Source: an uncultured Spirochaetaceae bacterium
Lineage (GTDB): Bacteria; Spirochaetota; Spirochaetia; Treponematales; Treponemataceae
Direction: 5' to 3'
NCBI GenBank assembly: GCA_902789325.1
Contig: CADANN010000002.1
Span: 62,001-126,000, forward strand
DNA: 64,000 nucleotides
The first letter of the stretch is position 1; each line of letters begins with the position of its first letter. Made by a program: the position numbers and the translations under genes. A model generated the notes under the pieces. The model was not told where the DNA came from and did not search any database. It saw only the letters and a list, made by a program, of their open reading frames with translations. This document shows positions 41,420-49,107 of this stretch, piece after piece.

Positions 41420-42355
41420 TCAGTTATTGATTTCACTATTAATGAGAGCAGCGAGAGCTGGATTCATCAAAGCATTTCCTGCATTTTCCATATTAAGAGA
41501 AGTAAATGGAGAAGCATTTGAAGCTGCCTTTGCAAAGTTTTCAGACTGTTCTCTCAAAGTCTCTTCTCTTGCCATAAATTTCTTTGTTTCTTCATAATTC
41601 AGTTCGTTAATCCACTCACGTTTTTTTGCCTCTTCTGTACGAGCAGAACGTTCCTGAGCATCATTTAAGATTTCCTGAGCATGCTTTTTAATCTCATTCA
41701 CAGATGCATCATCAAGATCTTTAGATTTCAAAAGATCAATCAAATAAATATTCAGCAGATTATTATATGTTTCTACAGAACATGAATAGCACGCATAGAA
41801 GTTATACAAATTCTGAGTGTTTCCATATTCATCTTCCGTCTTTTCAAGCTGCCAGTAAGTTCCACGTTCACCAACACCTGACAATGTTACATTGTTTACC
41901 TTAGAACAAATAGTTCTGATTGCAGCTTTCTGTCCATCATTAAGATTTGTTCCAATCGTTGAATTAATTGTATTTGCCATTTCCTGCCCAAGTCTCTGTA
42001 AAACTTCTGTTTCTGCTTCTGTTTGAGCATTTGCAAGAACTCTATTCTGAGCAGAAGAAACAAACCACTTATGATTAGCATACTGATCTGAAAGACCATA
42101 CATAGAAACATATTTTGTTCCGTTTCCATTTTTCATACTCAAAAGCCATTCAGGATTTACTTTTGCGCCAATTGTTCTATCCTGCCAATCAACAATTACA
42201 GTTTTTCTAGCCTGATAACTTGTATTATTTTCAGTTGCACTAGCACGAATATCTTTTGATACTGTGTTCCCTTCTGCTTTTGTAGAGGCACAACCTGTCA
42301 TCATCATTGAAACAGATAATACAGCAAATCCAATTAAAGTTAAAGTTTTTTTCAT
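41420..42355 (-). CDS. LPP20-like lipoprotein
   Basis: The 311-residue protein has a lipoprotein signal (GFAVLSVSMMMTGCAST, lipidated Cys about 22). The central part (about residues 55-210) shows the LPP20/CsgG-associated pattern: DRTIGAKVNPEWL, VLANAQTEAETEVLQRLGQEMANTI and the conserved YNFYACYSCSVETYNNLL. The C-terminal 90 residues form charged helices with KREWINELNYEETKKF. It is predicted to face the periplasm from the outer membrane. It is separated from the upstream LPP20-like gene by only two bases. A terminator follows, so it is the last gene of this envelope operon. Confidence 0.82.
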   Translation of the reverse strand: MKKTLTLIGFAVLSVSMMMTGCASTKAEGNTVSKDIRASATENNTSYQARKTVIVDWQDRTIGAKVNPEWLLSMKNGNGTKYVSMYGLSDQYANHKWFVSSAQNRVLANAQTEAETEVLQRLGQEMANTINSTIGTNLNDGQKAAIRTICSKVNNVTLSGVGERGTYWQLEKTEDEYGNTQNLYNFYACYSCSVETYNNLLNIYLIDLLKSKDLDDASVNEIKKHAQEILNDAQERSARTEEAKKREWINELNYEETKKFMAREETLREQSENFAKAASNASPFTSLNMENAGNALMNPALAALINSEINN

Positions 42356-42357
42356 TA

Positions 42358-43407
42358 TTATCTCCTTATATTATTACCACTTACAGTAGCATTAAATTCA
42401 TCACTGAAATTATTTTGCAGAATTTTACAAATTGAATCAATAGATTTTTGTTCTGCAACTTTTTTTGTATAAGCTTTTACAGTCCCTGACTCATATGAAT
42501 ATGTATACAAAGACTTAAAATTCTTATTTATTGAAATCATAATTGATGGATTATATACAAAAAGCTCATCATCATTAAATGCATCAAAACTGACATTGCC
42601 ATTTATATAGTATAGGCAATTACTTTTATTTTTTGTAATAATAAATCCATTATTTCGCAGAATTTCAGAAAGACAAGAATAAAGTTGATTTCCATAATCA
42701 TTACTACATTCAATAAATAAGGGACAAAGTTCTTTTTTTGACTGGATTAAACTAGACAATGAAGAAAAAACTGACATATCTTCTTTATAATTTTGACTAG
42801 TTAATTCTTCAGACAAAAACTGAGCATAAGTGTATTTATCTAAAAAATCCCAACCATTATTTAATGCTGAGTTTAGATTTTGTATTACATAAAAAACTTC
42901 AGTCTCTGCATTTGCCTTTTTATAGTAATTCATAAAATTATCTTTAGAAACACGAAGTTCTGGTTCAAATTTTGTCCATGCATTCTTTCGTTTGATATAT
43001 GCAACACAATGCCAGTTTTTATCCTTTTTATTGTAATAAGGTTCAGTAAATTCAACTGATTGCAGAGTTACTGAACTTGTTAAAGACGTATCACGAATAG
43101 TTTCCTGAACAGTTGTATTTTTATATTTTTGATTTTCTGATGTCTGTATACTCTTATAATTTGACTCTCTGCGAGCATTTACCGTTGTTTCAAAATAATA
43201 AGAAAGATTTGCAACAGCCTCATTTTTTGCAATATCACTCTTCTTTCCAATTCCTTTTTGAGCAATATATTCTGACTCTGGATAAGATAGCTGATAATTC
43301 AATACCCATTCAGGAATAGTTTTTTTATCTTTTCCATAAATATAAAAAGTACCCAGACAAATTAAAAAGAAAAAACAAATCTCTGCTCTATGATTTCTTT
43401 TATTCAT
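42358..43407 (-). CDS. LPP20-family envelope protein
   Basis: The ATG at 43407 is preferred because GGAG lies nine bases upstream; an ATG nine bases earlier touches that site. The 349-residue product has a signal peptide (EICFFFLICLGTFYIYG) without a lipobox and then an LPP20 region (IPEWVLNYQLSYPESEYIAQKGIGKKSDIAKNEAVANLSYYF), followed by a region with WHCVAYIKRKNAWTKF. The C-terminal half (residues 200-349) may be a CsgG/LpoB-like or NTF2-like domain. It is periplasmic. It overlaps the preceding small lipoprotein gene by eight bases. Together with its neighbours it looks like an outer-membrane assembly or flagellar/cell-wall accessory set. Confidence 0.82.
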   Translation of the reverse strand: MNKRNHRAEICFFFLICLGTFYIYGKDKKTIPEWVLNYQLSYPESEYIAQKGIGKKSDIAKNEAVANLSYYFETTVNARRESNYKSIQTSENQKYKNTTVQETIRDTSLTSSVTLQSVEFTEPYYNKKDKNWHCVAYIKRKNAWTKFEPELRVSKDNFMNYYKKANAETEVFYVIQNLNSALNNGWDFLDKYTYAQFLSEELTSQNYKEDMSVFSSLSSLIQSKKELCPLFIECSNDYGNQLYSCLSEILRNNGFIITKNKSNCLYYINGNVSFDAFNDDELFVYNPSIMISINKNFKSLYTYSYESGTVKAYTKKVAEQKSIDSICKILQNNFSDEFNATVSGNNIRR

Positions 43408-43762
43408 AATATTCATCTCCGCTCAACTCAACAAAGTTAGAACAAAAAGTCTTTTCACCATTGACTATGGCTTGTACAGCATATGAATAATTACTATTAA
43501 TCCAAAAAGATTCATCAGATTTGTACCCATAAACACAATCTGAAGTTCTAGCAAATTCAATAACTTTATCATTATTTTTTCTGTAAATTACATATTCATC
43601 TGCATTTTCAAAAGAATTCCAATAAATTACACCATAATTTGAAATTGAACTACGTCTTACATATTTTACATTATGAACATAATCAGGAATTTGAGTCATA
43701 CAACTAAGATTGAAAATCATTAATGCCACGAATAATCCAAACAAAAATATTTTTTTCTGCAT
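43400..43762 (-). CDS. Small lipoprotein, unknown
   Basis: The ATG at 43762 opens a lipoprotein signal (KKIFLFGLFVALMIFNLSCMT). A longer frame from 43804 overlaps the upstream gene and would hide it. The 120-residue product has a single Fn3-like domain by pattern (SNYGVIYWNSFENADEYVIYRKN ... YSYAVQAIVNGEKTFCSNFVEL), similar in layout to the domains of the lipoproteins at 37241 and 37960. It lies between the large coiled-coil protein and the LPP20-like gene, with short overlaps or gaps. The function is unknown. Confidence 0.75.
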   Translation of the reverse strand: MQKKIFLFGLFVALMIFNLSCMTQIPDYVHNVKYVRRSSISNYGVIYWNSFENADEYVIYRKNNDKVIEFARTSDCVYGYKSDESFWINSNYSYAVQAIVNGEKTFCSNFVELSGDEYYE

Positions 43763-43775
43763 ATATACAATCCTT

Positions 43776-46010
43776 CTAATTGAAACATAAAGATAATCCG
43801 ACAACTACATCATACGTAATATAAGGATTATTTTGCTTATTAAGAATCCAATTTAAGTTACCTTGTGTATAAATTGCTCTTCTTTTTGAAAAAGGAATTT
43901 CAAGTCCAACTGCAGAACGATTTATTAAGAACAAGCCGCCCGAACTACTGATGTATGAATCAGAAGATTCAAGTAAATTACTACAATCAGGTTTGAGGAA
44001 TAAATAACATAGTCCTAAGGAAGACCAACAAAAAACTGTTGGAGGATAAGGCCCTATCATAATACGTTTGTTAAGCCCATATCCTGCAGTACCAGATATT
44101 ATATGATCAGATTTAGAAATCTTTTTTAACTCAAAAGGCAAAGAAGTATAACTCAAATCAAATATAAAAAAAGTATAAGCAAATCCGAGACTATAGTTCA
44201 AATCTAGGCAGAAGGTATTTTCTGATGCATATCCTCCACCTATTCTTAAACCTGAAAAACCACCATTTCCTCGAATCTGATCAAAATGATTTTCCCTATA
44301 GCGCTGCGTTTCCGATTTTAATTCTTCACTCTCTTTCTTCTCATGTTTTTGAATATCATAAGCAGGAGCCCAATTTCGAACTAAATTCTCGACTTTAAGT
44401 TTTGGAATTTGAATTAATTTATTTTTTGAAGTTTCTTTTACACGCAATTCCAGAAATGTAAATTTATATGATGAAGGATATTCATCTGGAAGTGCTTCTA
44501 CCTTATAATCAAGTTCATAATTTAAAATTGGTGAACCGCGCATAAGTAAACTGTTATAAGTATCGATTGTATCAAGATAGTTATTATAAACAGTCTCATT
44601 TGCCTTTGCTAAATTTGGAACAGTCTTTCCAGTAAGATTCTCATAATAGATAAAAACTTCATCTTCATCTAATAAAATGCCATCTGCATATAAAGAAATA
44701 TGAGCAGGCCAACATGTGTTTTTTGCATCATAAGAACCATAACTTACCTGAAGTTCATTTCCGAAACTAGAAACACTTCTCTTTTTTTCGATTTCTTTCT
44801 GATTTTTTCGAATATCTTTTAAAAGTTCTGAATCTTGTTTTTCAACTTTAGCAATAACAGCAGACTGCTCTTTTTCAACACGCTGTTTTAATTCTTTTTT
44901 TCTAGATTCATATTTTTCCGTTCTTCTTTGCAAAGCAATTTCTTCTGGCTCACCGGCCCGTAAAGGTTCATTCTGTAAAGCTGTTTTATATTCTGCTAAT
45001 TCATACTCTGCTTCTTCTGTTAATTCCTGAAGTCTCAAATCTACGTTATCACGAATTGAAACAAGAGCTTTCTTTTTGCTTTCAATTATGTTTATTTGTC
45101 CTAAAACACTTTGTTTATCTAATTTTTCTTTTCTAATTTTTGAAGCAGCTTCCTCTACTTCTTTTTCCAAAGCATTACGTTTTTCAAGTAAAGCTATTGA
45201 TCTGAGATTTTCCTGTTCACGATCTTTTTGTTCTTGCGCTAAACGTTCCTGTAATTCCTTCTGATGTCTTAAAGCAGTCTGCTGTTTTTCTTCTGTCAAA
45301 CTAAGTTCCGCTTCCAACTGCTGTCTCTTGGCAACAACATCTAAATCAGTACTTCCAATTGTATTTGAAAGCTGTTTATTTAATTCATCGAGACGTTTTT
45401 TATAGTTTATTTCAGATTGCTTTTCCAAATCCAGTTGCTGCTCTACAGAAAGGTTGTCTGTTCCATGTTGTAAAACAAACCTTTGAGTAGGTGTCAATTT
45501 GATATCAAGTTGATCACATAATTTCAAAATTAATTCATCAACAGCAGAATTATTTCCACTAAATAAATTTTCGACATCTTTTTTACCAGAACTATTTACA
45601 ATAGCATTATTTATACCGGTTGTTAGATTCAAAATAGTTACACTTACAATGTACTGAGAGCCAGCTTTTCGAATTGTAGTAAAAAGTGCAAATTGAGCAT
45701 TAGTAATTTTACCAGCCTCTATCATAGTTTGCTCATCATAAAAAGCTCCTTCAGATTTTCTTTGCAATTCTTTCAGTTTTCTTTCATTAGATTCATCGAT
45801 TGTTAATGTATAATCAGTATAATTACGGAATTTTTCTCGCAATGAATCTCTGATCTGTCCAGGGAGCCAACTTTCATAATTATCACCGATATTTTCAAGA
45901 CTTGGAGTAATTATCTGTATTGTTTTTCCATGTTGCTGAGAAGCAAGCAACGAACAGTTAAATACAAATATTAATAATGAAACAATAATTTTATTTTTTC
46001 GTAAAAACAT
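43776..46010 (-). CDS. Envelope protein: LpoB/CsgG-like N-terminus, coiled coil, outer-membrane-like C-terminus
   Basis: The 744-residue protein has a signal peptide (KIIVSLLIFVFNCSLLASQQ). Residues about 30-170 show a LpoB/CsgG-like alpha-beta pattern (IQIITPSLENIGDNYESWLPGQIRDSLREKF, ITNAQFALFTTIRKAGSQYIVSVTILNLTTG). Residues about 185-430 form a long charged coiled coil (LEKQSEINYKKRLDELNKQL, EKRNALEKEVEEAASKI). The C-terminal 180 residues alternate short hydrophobic strands and Gly/Tyr turns (FSGLRIGGGYASENTFCLDLNYSLGFAYTF), as in outer-membrane beta proteins. It may bridge the periplasm. GAGGAT precedes the ATG. It heads the operon with the lipoprotein and LPP20-like genes. Confidence 0.8.
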   Translation of the reverse strand: MFLRKNKIIVSLLIFVFNCSLLASQQHGKTIQIITPSLENIGDNYESWLPGQIRDSLREKFRNYTDYTLTIDESNERKLKELQRKSEGAFYDEQTMIEAGKITNAQFALFTTIRKAGSQYIVSVTILNLTTGINNAIVNSSGKKDVENLFSGNNSAVDELILKLCDQLDIKLTPTQRFVLQHGTDNLSVEQQLDLEKQSEINYKKRLDELNKQLSNTIGSTDLDVVAKRQQLEAELSLTEEKQQTALRHQKELQERLAQEQKDREQENLRSIALLEKRNALEKEVEEAASKIRKEKLDKQSVLGQINIIESKKKALVSIRDNVDLRLQELTEEAEYELAEYKTALQNEPLRAGEPEEIALQRRTEKYESRKKELKQRVEKEQSAVIAKVEKQDSELLKDIRKNQKEIEKKRSVSSFGNELQVSYGSYDAKNTCWPAHISLYADGILLDEDEVFIYYENLTGKTVPNLAKANETVYNNYLDTIDTYNSLLMRGSPILNYELDYKVEALPDEYPSSYKFTFLELRVKETSKNKLIQIPKLKVENLVRNWAPAYDIQKHEKKESEELKSETQRYRENHFDQIRGNGGFSGLRIGGGYASENTFCLDLNYSLGFAYTFFIFDLSYTSLPFELKKISKSDHIISGTAGYGLNKRIMIGPYPPTVFCWSSLGLCYLFLKPDCSNLLESSDSYISSSGGLFLINRSAVGLEIPFSKRRAIYTQGNLNWILNKQNNPYITYDVVVGLSLCFN

Positions 46011-46163
46011 AAAATCCTCAATTATTTATAATTATACTAGATATTACTGAATCTTACAAATTTACATCATTGTGAATAATAGAACTTCTACAAAGCATTA
46101 CAATCCTCGAAACAAATATAATTTATTTTAATTGTCCATTTTTCATTTATAAAACTACATTTC

Positions 46164-46192
46164 TTGTTATATATTATCAAATACAATATAAT
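46164..46192 (+). promoter_or_regulatory. Promoter of small ATPase/STAS-like operon, leaderless geometry
   Basis: TTGTTA (46164-46169), a 17-base spacer and a perfect TATAAT (46187-46192) end six bases before the ATG at 46199. The expected start is the A of the ATG. No ribosome site can be fitted. Confidence 0.7.
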
Positions 46193-46198
46193 TAAATT

Positions 46199-46756
46199 AT
46201 GATTCCAGCAGAAATCATTGAACAGGCAAAAAAACATATTGAAGAATCTTCTCAAAAAAAAGATACTGATTATTTCTGTATCACAAGAGATATTTTTCAG
46301 GCGAGACTTGATTCGTATATTTTTAAATCACAAAAGTATATTGAATCAGCTTTGATTGGAGAAATCGGAAACAACACCTTTGACCATAACTGGAAATTCG
46401 CTGAAAATAAAATGAGAGGTGCCTACTTTAATCTCGCCTTTCAAGAAAAATATATTGTACTTGCTGATTTTGGACGTGGAATCAAAGAATCTCTTTCTTC
46501 GGTAATAAATCTTTCGTCAGATTTAGAAGCAGTCGAAACTGGTTTTACAAAACAGATATCCGGCAGATTACCCGAACAAAGAGGAAATGGCCTTAAATTT
46601 GTTGCAGAAACTGTAAAATCAAAAAAATGGAAATTATATTTCCAGACGGGAAATGGTTACTGCTCAATTGAGGACGGTAACATTTCATTTTCACAAGCAG
46701 ATGATTATTATACAGGCTGTCTTGCTATTTTAGATTTTTCAGAGGAGCTTTCGTAA
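46199..46756 (+). CDS. HATPase (GHKL) domain protein
   Basis: The 185-residue protein is a stand-alone GHKL ATPase domain, with an N-box (ESALIGEIGNNTFDHN, Glu55/Asn58/Asn59), a G1 box (VLADFGRGI) and a G2 box (RGNGLKFVAE). It has no histidine phosphoacceptor domain. Stand-alone domains like this act as anti-sigma or switch kinases (SpoIIAB/RsbW class), often with a STAS partner. Here the next gene, overlapping by one base, encodes a STAS-like DUF4325 protein, which supports such a pair. No upstream ribosome site is visible, and the promoter geometry predicts a leaderless transcript. A cytoplasmic location is expected. Confidence 0.82.
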   Translation: MIPAEIIEQAKKHIEESSQKKDTDYFCITRDIFQARLDSYIFKSQKYIESALIGEIGNNTFDHNWKFAENKMRGAYFNLAFQEKYIVLADFGRGIKESLSSVINLSSDLEAVETGFTKQISGRLPEQRGNGLKFVAETVKSKKWKLYFQTGNGYCSIEDGNISFSQADDYYTGCLAILDFSEELS

Positions 46757-47022
46757 TGGTTTTAAATATTAAAGATTTTGGTGAAATATTAATGTCTCGA
46801 CCAGCAGGTAAAGAAGCCTTTTCTATGGCAAAAGCTTATATCATAGGAACTCCTGCTAAAGATGAAACAATTTCTTTAGATTTTAAGGATGTAAAGGTTC
46901 TGGCTCCATCCTGGGCTGATGAGTTCATTACAAATCTAAAATCTAACTTTTCTAATCCTATTGTTTGCCTGAATACTGAAAATGAATCTGTATCGCAATC
47001 TTTAAAATTTGTAAATCTTTAA
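46756..47022 (+). CDS. STAS-like DUF4325 domain protein
   Basis: The 88-residue protein matches the DUF4325/STAS-like pattern by eye: a start NIKDFGEILMSRPAGKEAF, a core ISLDFKDVKVLAPSWADEFI and a C-terminal strand PIVCLNTENESVSQSLKFVNL. STAS-like proteins are phosphorylatable or binding partners of switch kinases; the STAS core usually has a Ser/Asp at the loop after the LDFKDV strand, here followed by APSWAD with a Ser. Its ATG overlaps the kinase stop (TAATG). It is probably the substrate or partner of the HATPase protein. It lies upstream of glgC, separated by a palindromic repeat. Confidence 0.8.
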   Translation: MVLNIKDFGEILMSRPAGKEAFSMAKAYIIGTPAKDETISLDFKDVKVLAPSWADEFITNLKSNFSNPIVCLNTENESVSQSLKFVNL

Positions 47023-47027
47023 TACAT

Positions 47028-47055
47028 ATTCCCGTGTCAAGCACGGGAATGACAC
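47028..47055 (-). repeat. Palindromic repeat upstream of glgC
   Basis: ATTCCCGTG-TCAAG-CACGGGAATGACAC, a member of the dispersed GTCATTCC family in reverse orientation. It may act as a terminator-like hairpin for the preceding operon, though no T-run follows. Confidence 0.82.
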
Positions 47056-47158
47056 ACAAATCCGTAATCCTCAACAAATAATTTGCAAATACTCAATTTC
47101 AGATTTATACTATTCTTATTAACTAATAGTTTATTGCATCATCAAAAGGAGTATATCT

Positions 47159-48451
47159 ATGGCAAACACAGAACCAAGAGTTCTTTCCATCATTTTAGGA
47201 GGTGGTAAAGGAACCCGTCTTTATCCACTTACAAAAGAGCGTTCAAAACCAGCCGTTTCTTTCGGCGGAAAATACAGAATTGTTGATATTCCAATTTCAA
47301 ACTGTATCAACTCAGGATATAAAAAGATTTACCTTTTGACTCAGTTCAACTCTGCGTCACTTCACCTTCACATTTCAAATTCTTATAATTTTGACCGTTT
47401 CTCAGGCGGATTCGTAGAAATTCTTGCTGCAGAGCAGACTCTTGAACATTCAGGCTGGTATGAAGGAACTGCTGATGCCGTTCGCAAGAACTTCATTCAC
47501 TTTAAGACACAGAAACCAACTCACTATATCATTCTTTCAGGTGACCAGCTTTATAAAATGGATCTCCGCGCATTTATGGATGCCCACATTAAGTCCGGAG
47601 CTGAAATCACAATCGCTACAACTGCCGTAAACCGCCACGACGCTTCAGGTTTTGGTATTATGCAGATTGATGACCAGAATCATGTAAAAGCTTTTATGGA
47701 AAAGCCAAAGCCAGATCTGAACATTGACGACTGGAAGATTCCTGCAGAAGCACGCGGAAGCCTTCCTCCAGAGAAGGAATATCTTGCTTCTATGGGTATT
47801 TATATCTTCAATGCTGACACAATGGAAGAAATGCTTGGTGGCGAAAACGAAAAATATACAGACTTTGGTAAGGAAATCCTGCCACTTGCCATTGGTAAAA
47901 AGAAGATCAGCTCTTATGTATTTGATGGCTACTGGGAAGACATCGGTACTATCCGAAGCTTCTATGATGCAAACATTGCCCTCTGTGAGCCTTACCCAAC
48001 CTTTGACTTCTTTGGTGAAACTCAGCCAATTTATACCCACATGCGTAACCTGCCACCTTCAAAAATCAACAAGGCAGACATTAACGCATCGCTTATTTCT
48101 GAAGGATGTATCATAACTGATGCAAAATTCAACAAATCTGTTGTCGGTGTACGCTCAATTATCAATGAAGGAACCGAATTTGACGGCGTAATTATGATGG
48201 GTGCCGACTATTACGACACAGAAGAAGAAAAAGAAACAAACAAAAAAGCCGGAAAACCAAGCACAGGAATCGGTAAAAACTGTAAGATTGCTAACACAAT
48301 CATCGATAAGAATGCTAAAATCGGCGATAACTGTAAAATTGGTGTAAGCGGCAAGAAATACGAGGATGGCGACCACGGCAGCTTCTACAGTGCAGATGGA
48401 ATTATCGTTATCCGTAAGGGTGCCGTTATTTCTTCTGGTACAGAGATCTAA
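47159..48451 (+). CDS. glgC: Glucose-1-phosphate adenylyltransferase
   Basis: The 430-residue enzyme makes ADP-glucose from glucose-1-phosphate and ATP, the first committed step of glycogen synthesis. The N-terminal motif GGGKGTRLYPLTKERSKPAVSFGGKYRIVDIPISNCINSG and the YEGTADAVRKN and LSGDQLYKMD segments are diagnostic. The C-terminal part has the left-handed hexapeptide repeats (IGKNCKIANTIIDKNAKIGDNCKIG). Length is typical. AAAGGAG lies upstream of the ATG. It is followed after five bases by the J-domain gene, which suggests co-transcription. Many CTT/TCA/GGT codons suggest good expression. Confidence 0.96.
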   Translation: MANTEPRVLSIILGGGKGTRLYPLTKERSKPAVSFGGKYRIVDIPISNCINSGYKKIYLLTQFNSASLHLHISNSYNFDRFSGGFVEILAAEQTLEHSGWYEGTADAVRKNFIHFKTQKPTHYIILSGDQLYKMDLRAFMDAHIKSGAEITIATTAVNRHDASGFGIMQIDDQNHVKAFMEKPKPDLNIDDWKIPAEARGSLPPEKEYLASMGIYIFNADTMEEMLGGENEKYTDFGKEILPLAIGKKKISSYVFDGYWEDIGTIRSFYDANIALCEPYPTFDFFGETQPIYTHMRNLPPSKINKADINASLISEGCIITDAKFNKSVVGVRSIINEGTEFDGVIMMGADYYDTEEEKETNKKAGKPSTGIGKNCKIANTIIDKNAKIGDNCKIGVSGKKYEDGDHGSFYSADGIIVIRKGAVISSGTEI

Positions 48452-48456
48452 AGATC

Positions 48457-48933
48457 ATGCCTGATATGTATGACAAGCTGGGCGAAATGCTCAACGAAGT
48501 TTTAGAATCAGGCAAAATTCCTCATAGCGAAAAGCAAAATATAAATGACCAGGATACTGAAAGCGAAAATGCTGCAGATTCTGGTCATTTTTTATTTAAA
48601 AATGATGAAAAACCTGTCGAAAATGATAAGAAATCAGCTAAAATAGCTCGAAAAAAGGTAATTCCAACCGGTGAAGTTATAAAATTGCATAAATATACAT
48701 ATAATATGCAATTTCCACCGCATATACAAAAAGCACTAGGTACACTAGATATAGCGTACCCGTTTAGGCAAAAAGATATACCAAAGCAGTATCACAAACT
48801 GCTCAAACAGAATCATCCAGACATGCAAAACACTATACATAAATCTCAAGATGTACAAAATAATAGACAGATAACTATTGATGAGATAGTTGAATCATAT
48901 AAAATTCTCTGTGATTTCTTTGGAATTAAGTAG
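48457..48933 (+). CDS. J-domain protein (DnaJ-like C-terminal domain)
   Basis: The 158-residue protein has a low-complexity, charged N-terminal part and a C-terminal J-domain-like region (about residues 90-158): AYPFRQKDIPKQYHKLLKQNHPD with the HPD at 120-122, and ITIDEIVESYKILCDFF. The HPD motif is the Hsp70-stimulating site, so this is likely a cochaperone for an Hsp70. Glycine/phenylalanine and zinc domains are absent. It lies five bases after glgC and is probably co-transcribed, with no known link to glycogen. It is the only J-domain candidate in the window and could serve the Hsp70-like cluster (inference). Confidence 0.8.
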   Translation: MPDMYDKLGEMLNEVLESGKIPHSEKQNINDQDTESENAADSGHFLFKNDEKPVENDKKSAKIARKKVIPTGEVIKLHKYTYNMQFPPHIQKALGTLDIAYPFRQKDIPKQYHKLLKQNHPDMQNTIHKSQDVQNNRQITIDEIVESYKILCDFFGIK

Positions 48934-49020
48934 AATTACGGTATGATATTTTAGACAGTGGATATAGTATATTATTTTATACAGTTACCCTTGTATAATA
49001 ATTTATACACTACTTTTATT

Positions 49021-49047
49021 GTCATTCCCGTGCTTGACACGGGAATC
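49021..49047 (+). repeat. Palindromic repeat (GTCATTCCCGTG type)
   Basis: GTCATTCCCGTG-CTTG-ACACGGGAATC, a member of the dispersed family downstream of the J-domain gene. Confidence 0.82.
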
Positions 49048-49068
49048 TATACAACACTGTCCTGTACA

Positions 49069-49098
49069 GATTGTCGGGTCAAGCCCGACAATGACACT
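49069..49098 (-). repeat. Palindromic repeat (opposite orientation)
   Basis: GATTGTCGGG-TCAAG-CCCGACAATGACACT. Together with the copy at 49021 it forms a pair in inverse orientation between the J-domain gene and the NtrC-type gene, as at 34702/34736. Confidence 0.82.
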
Positions 49099-49107
49099 CT
49101 TTTAGAC

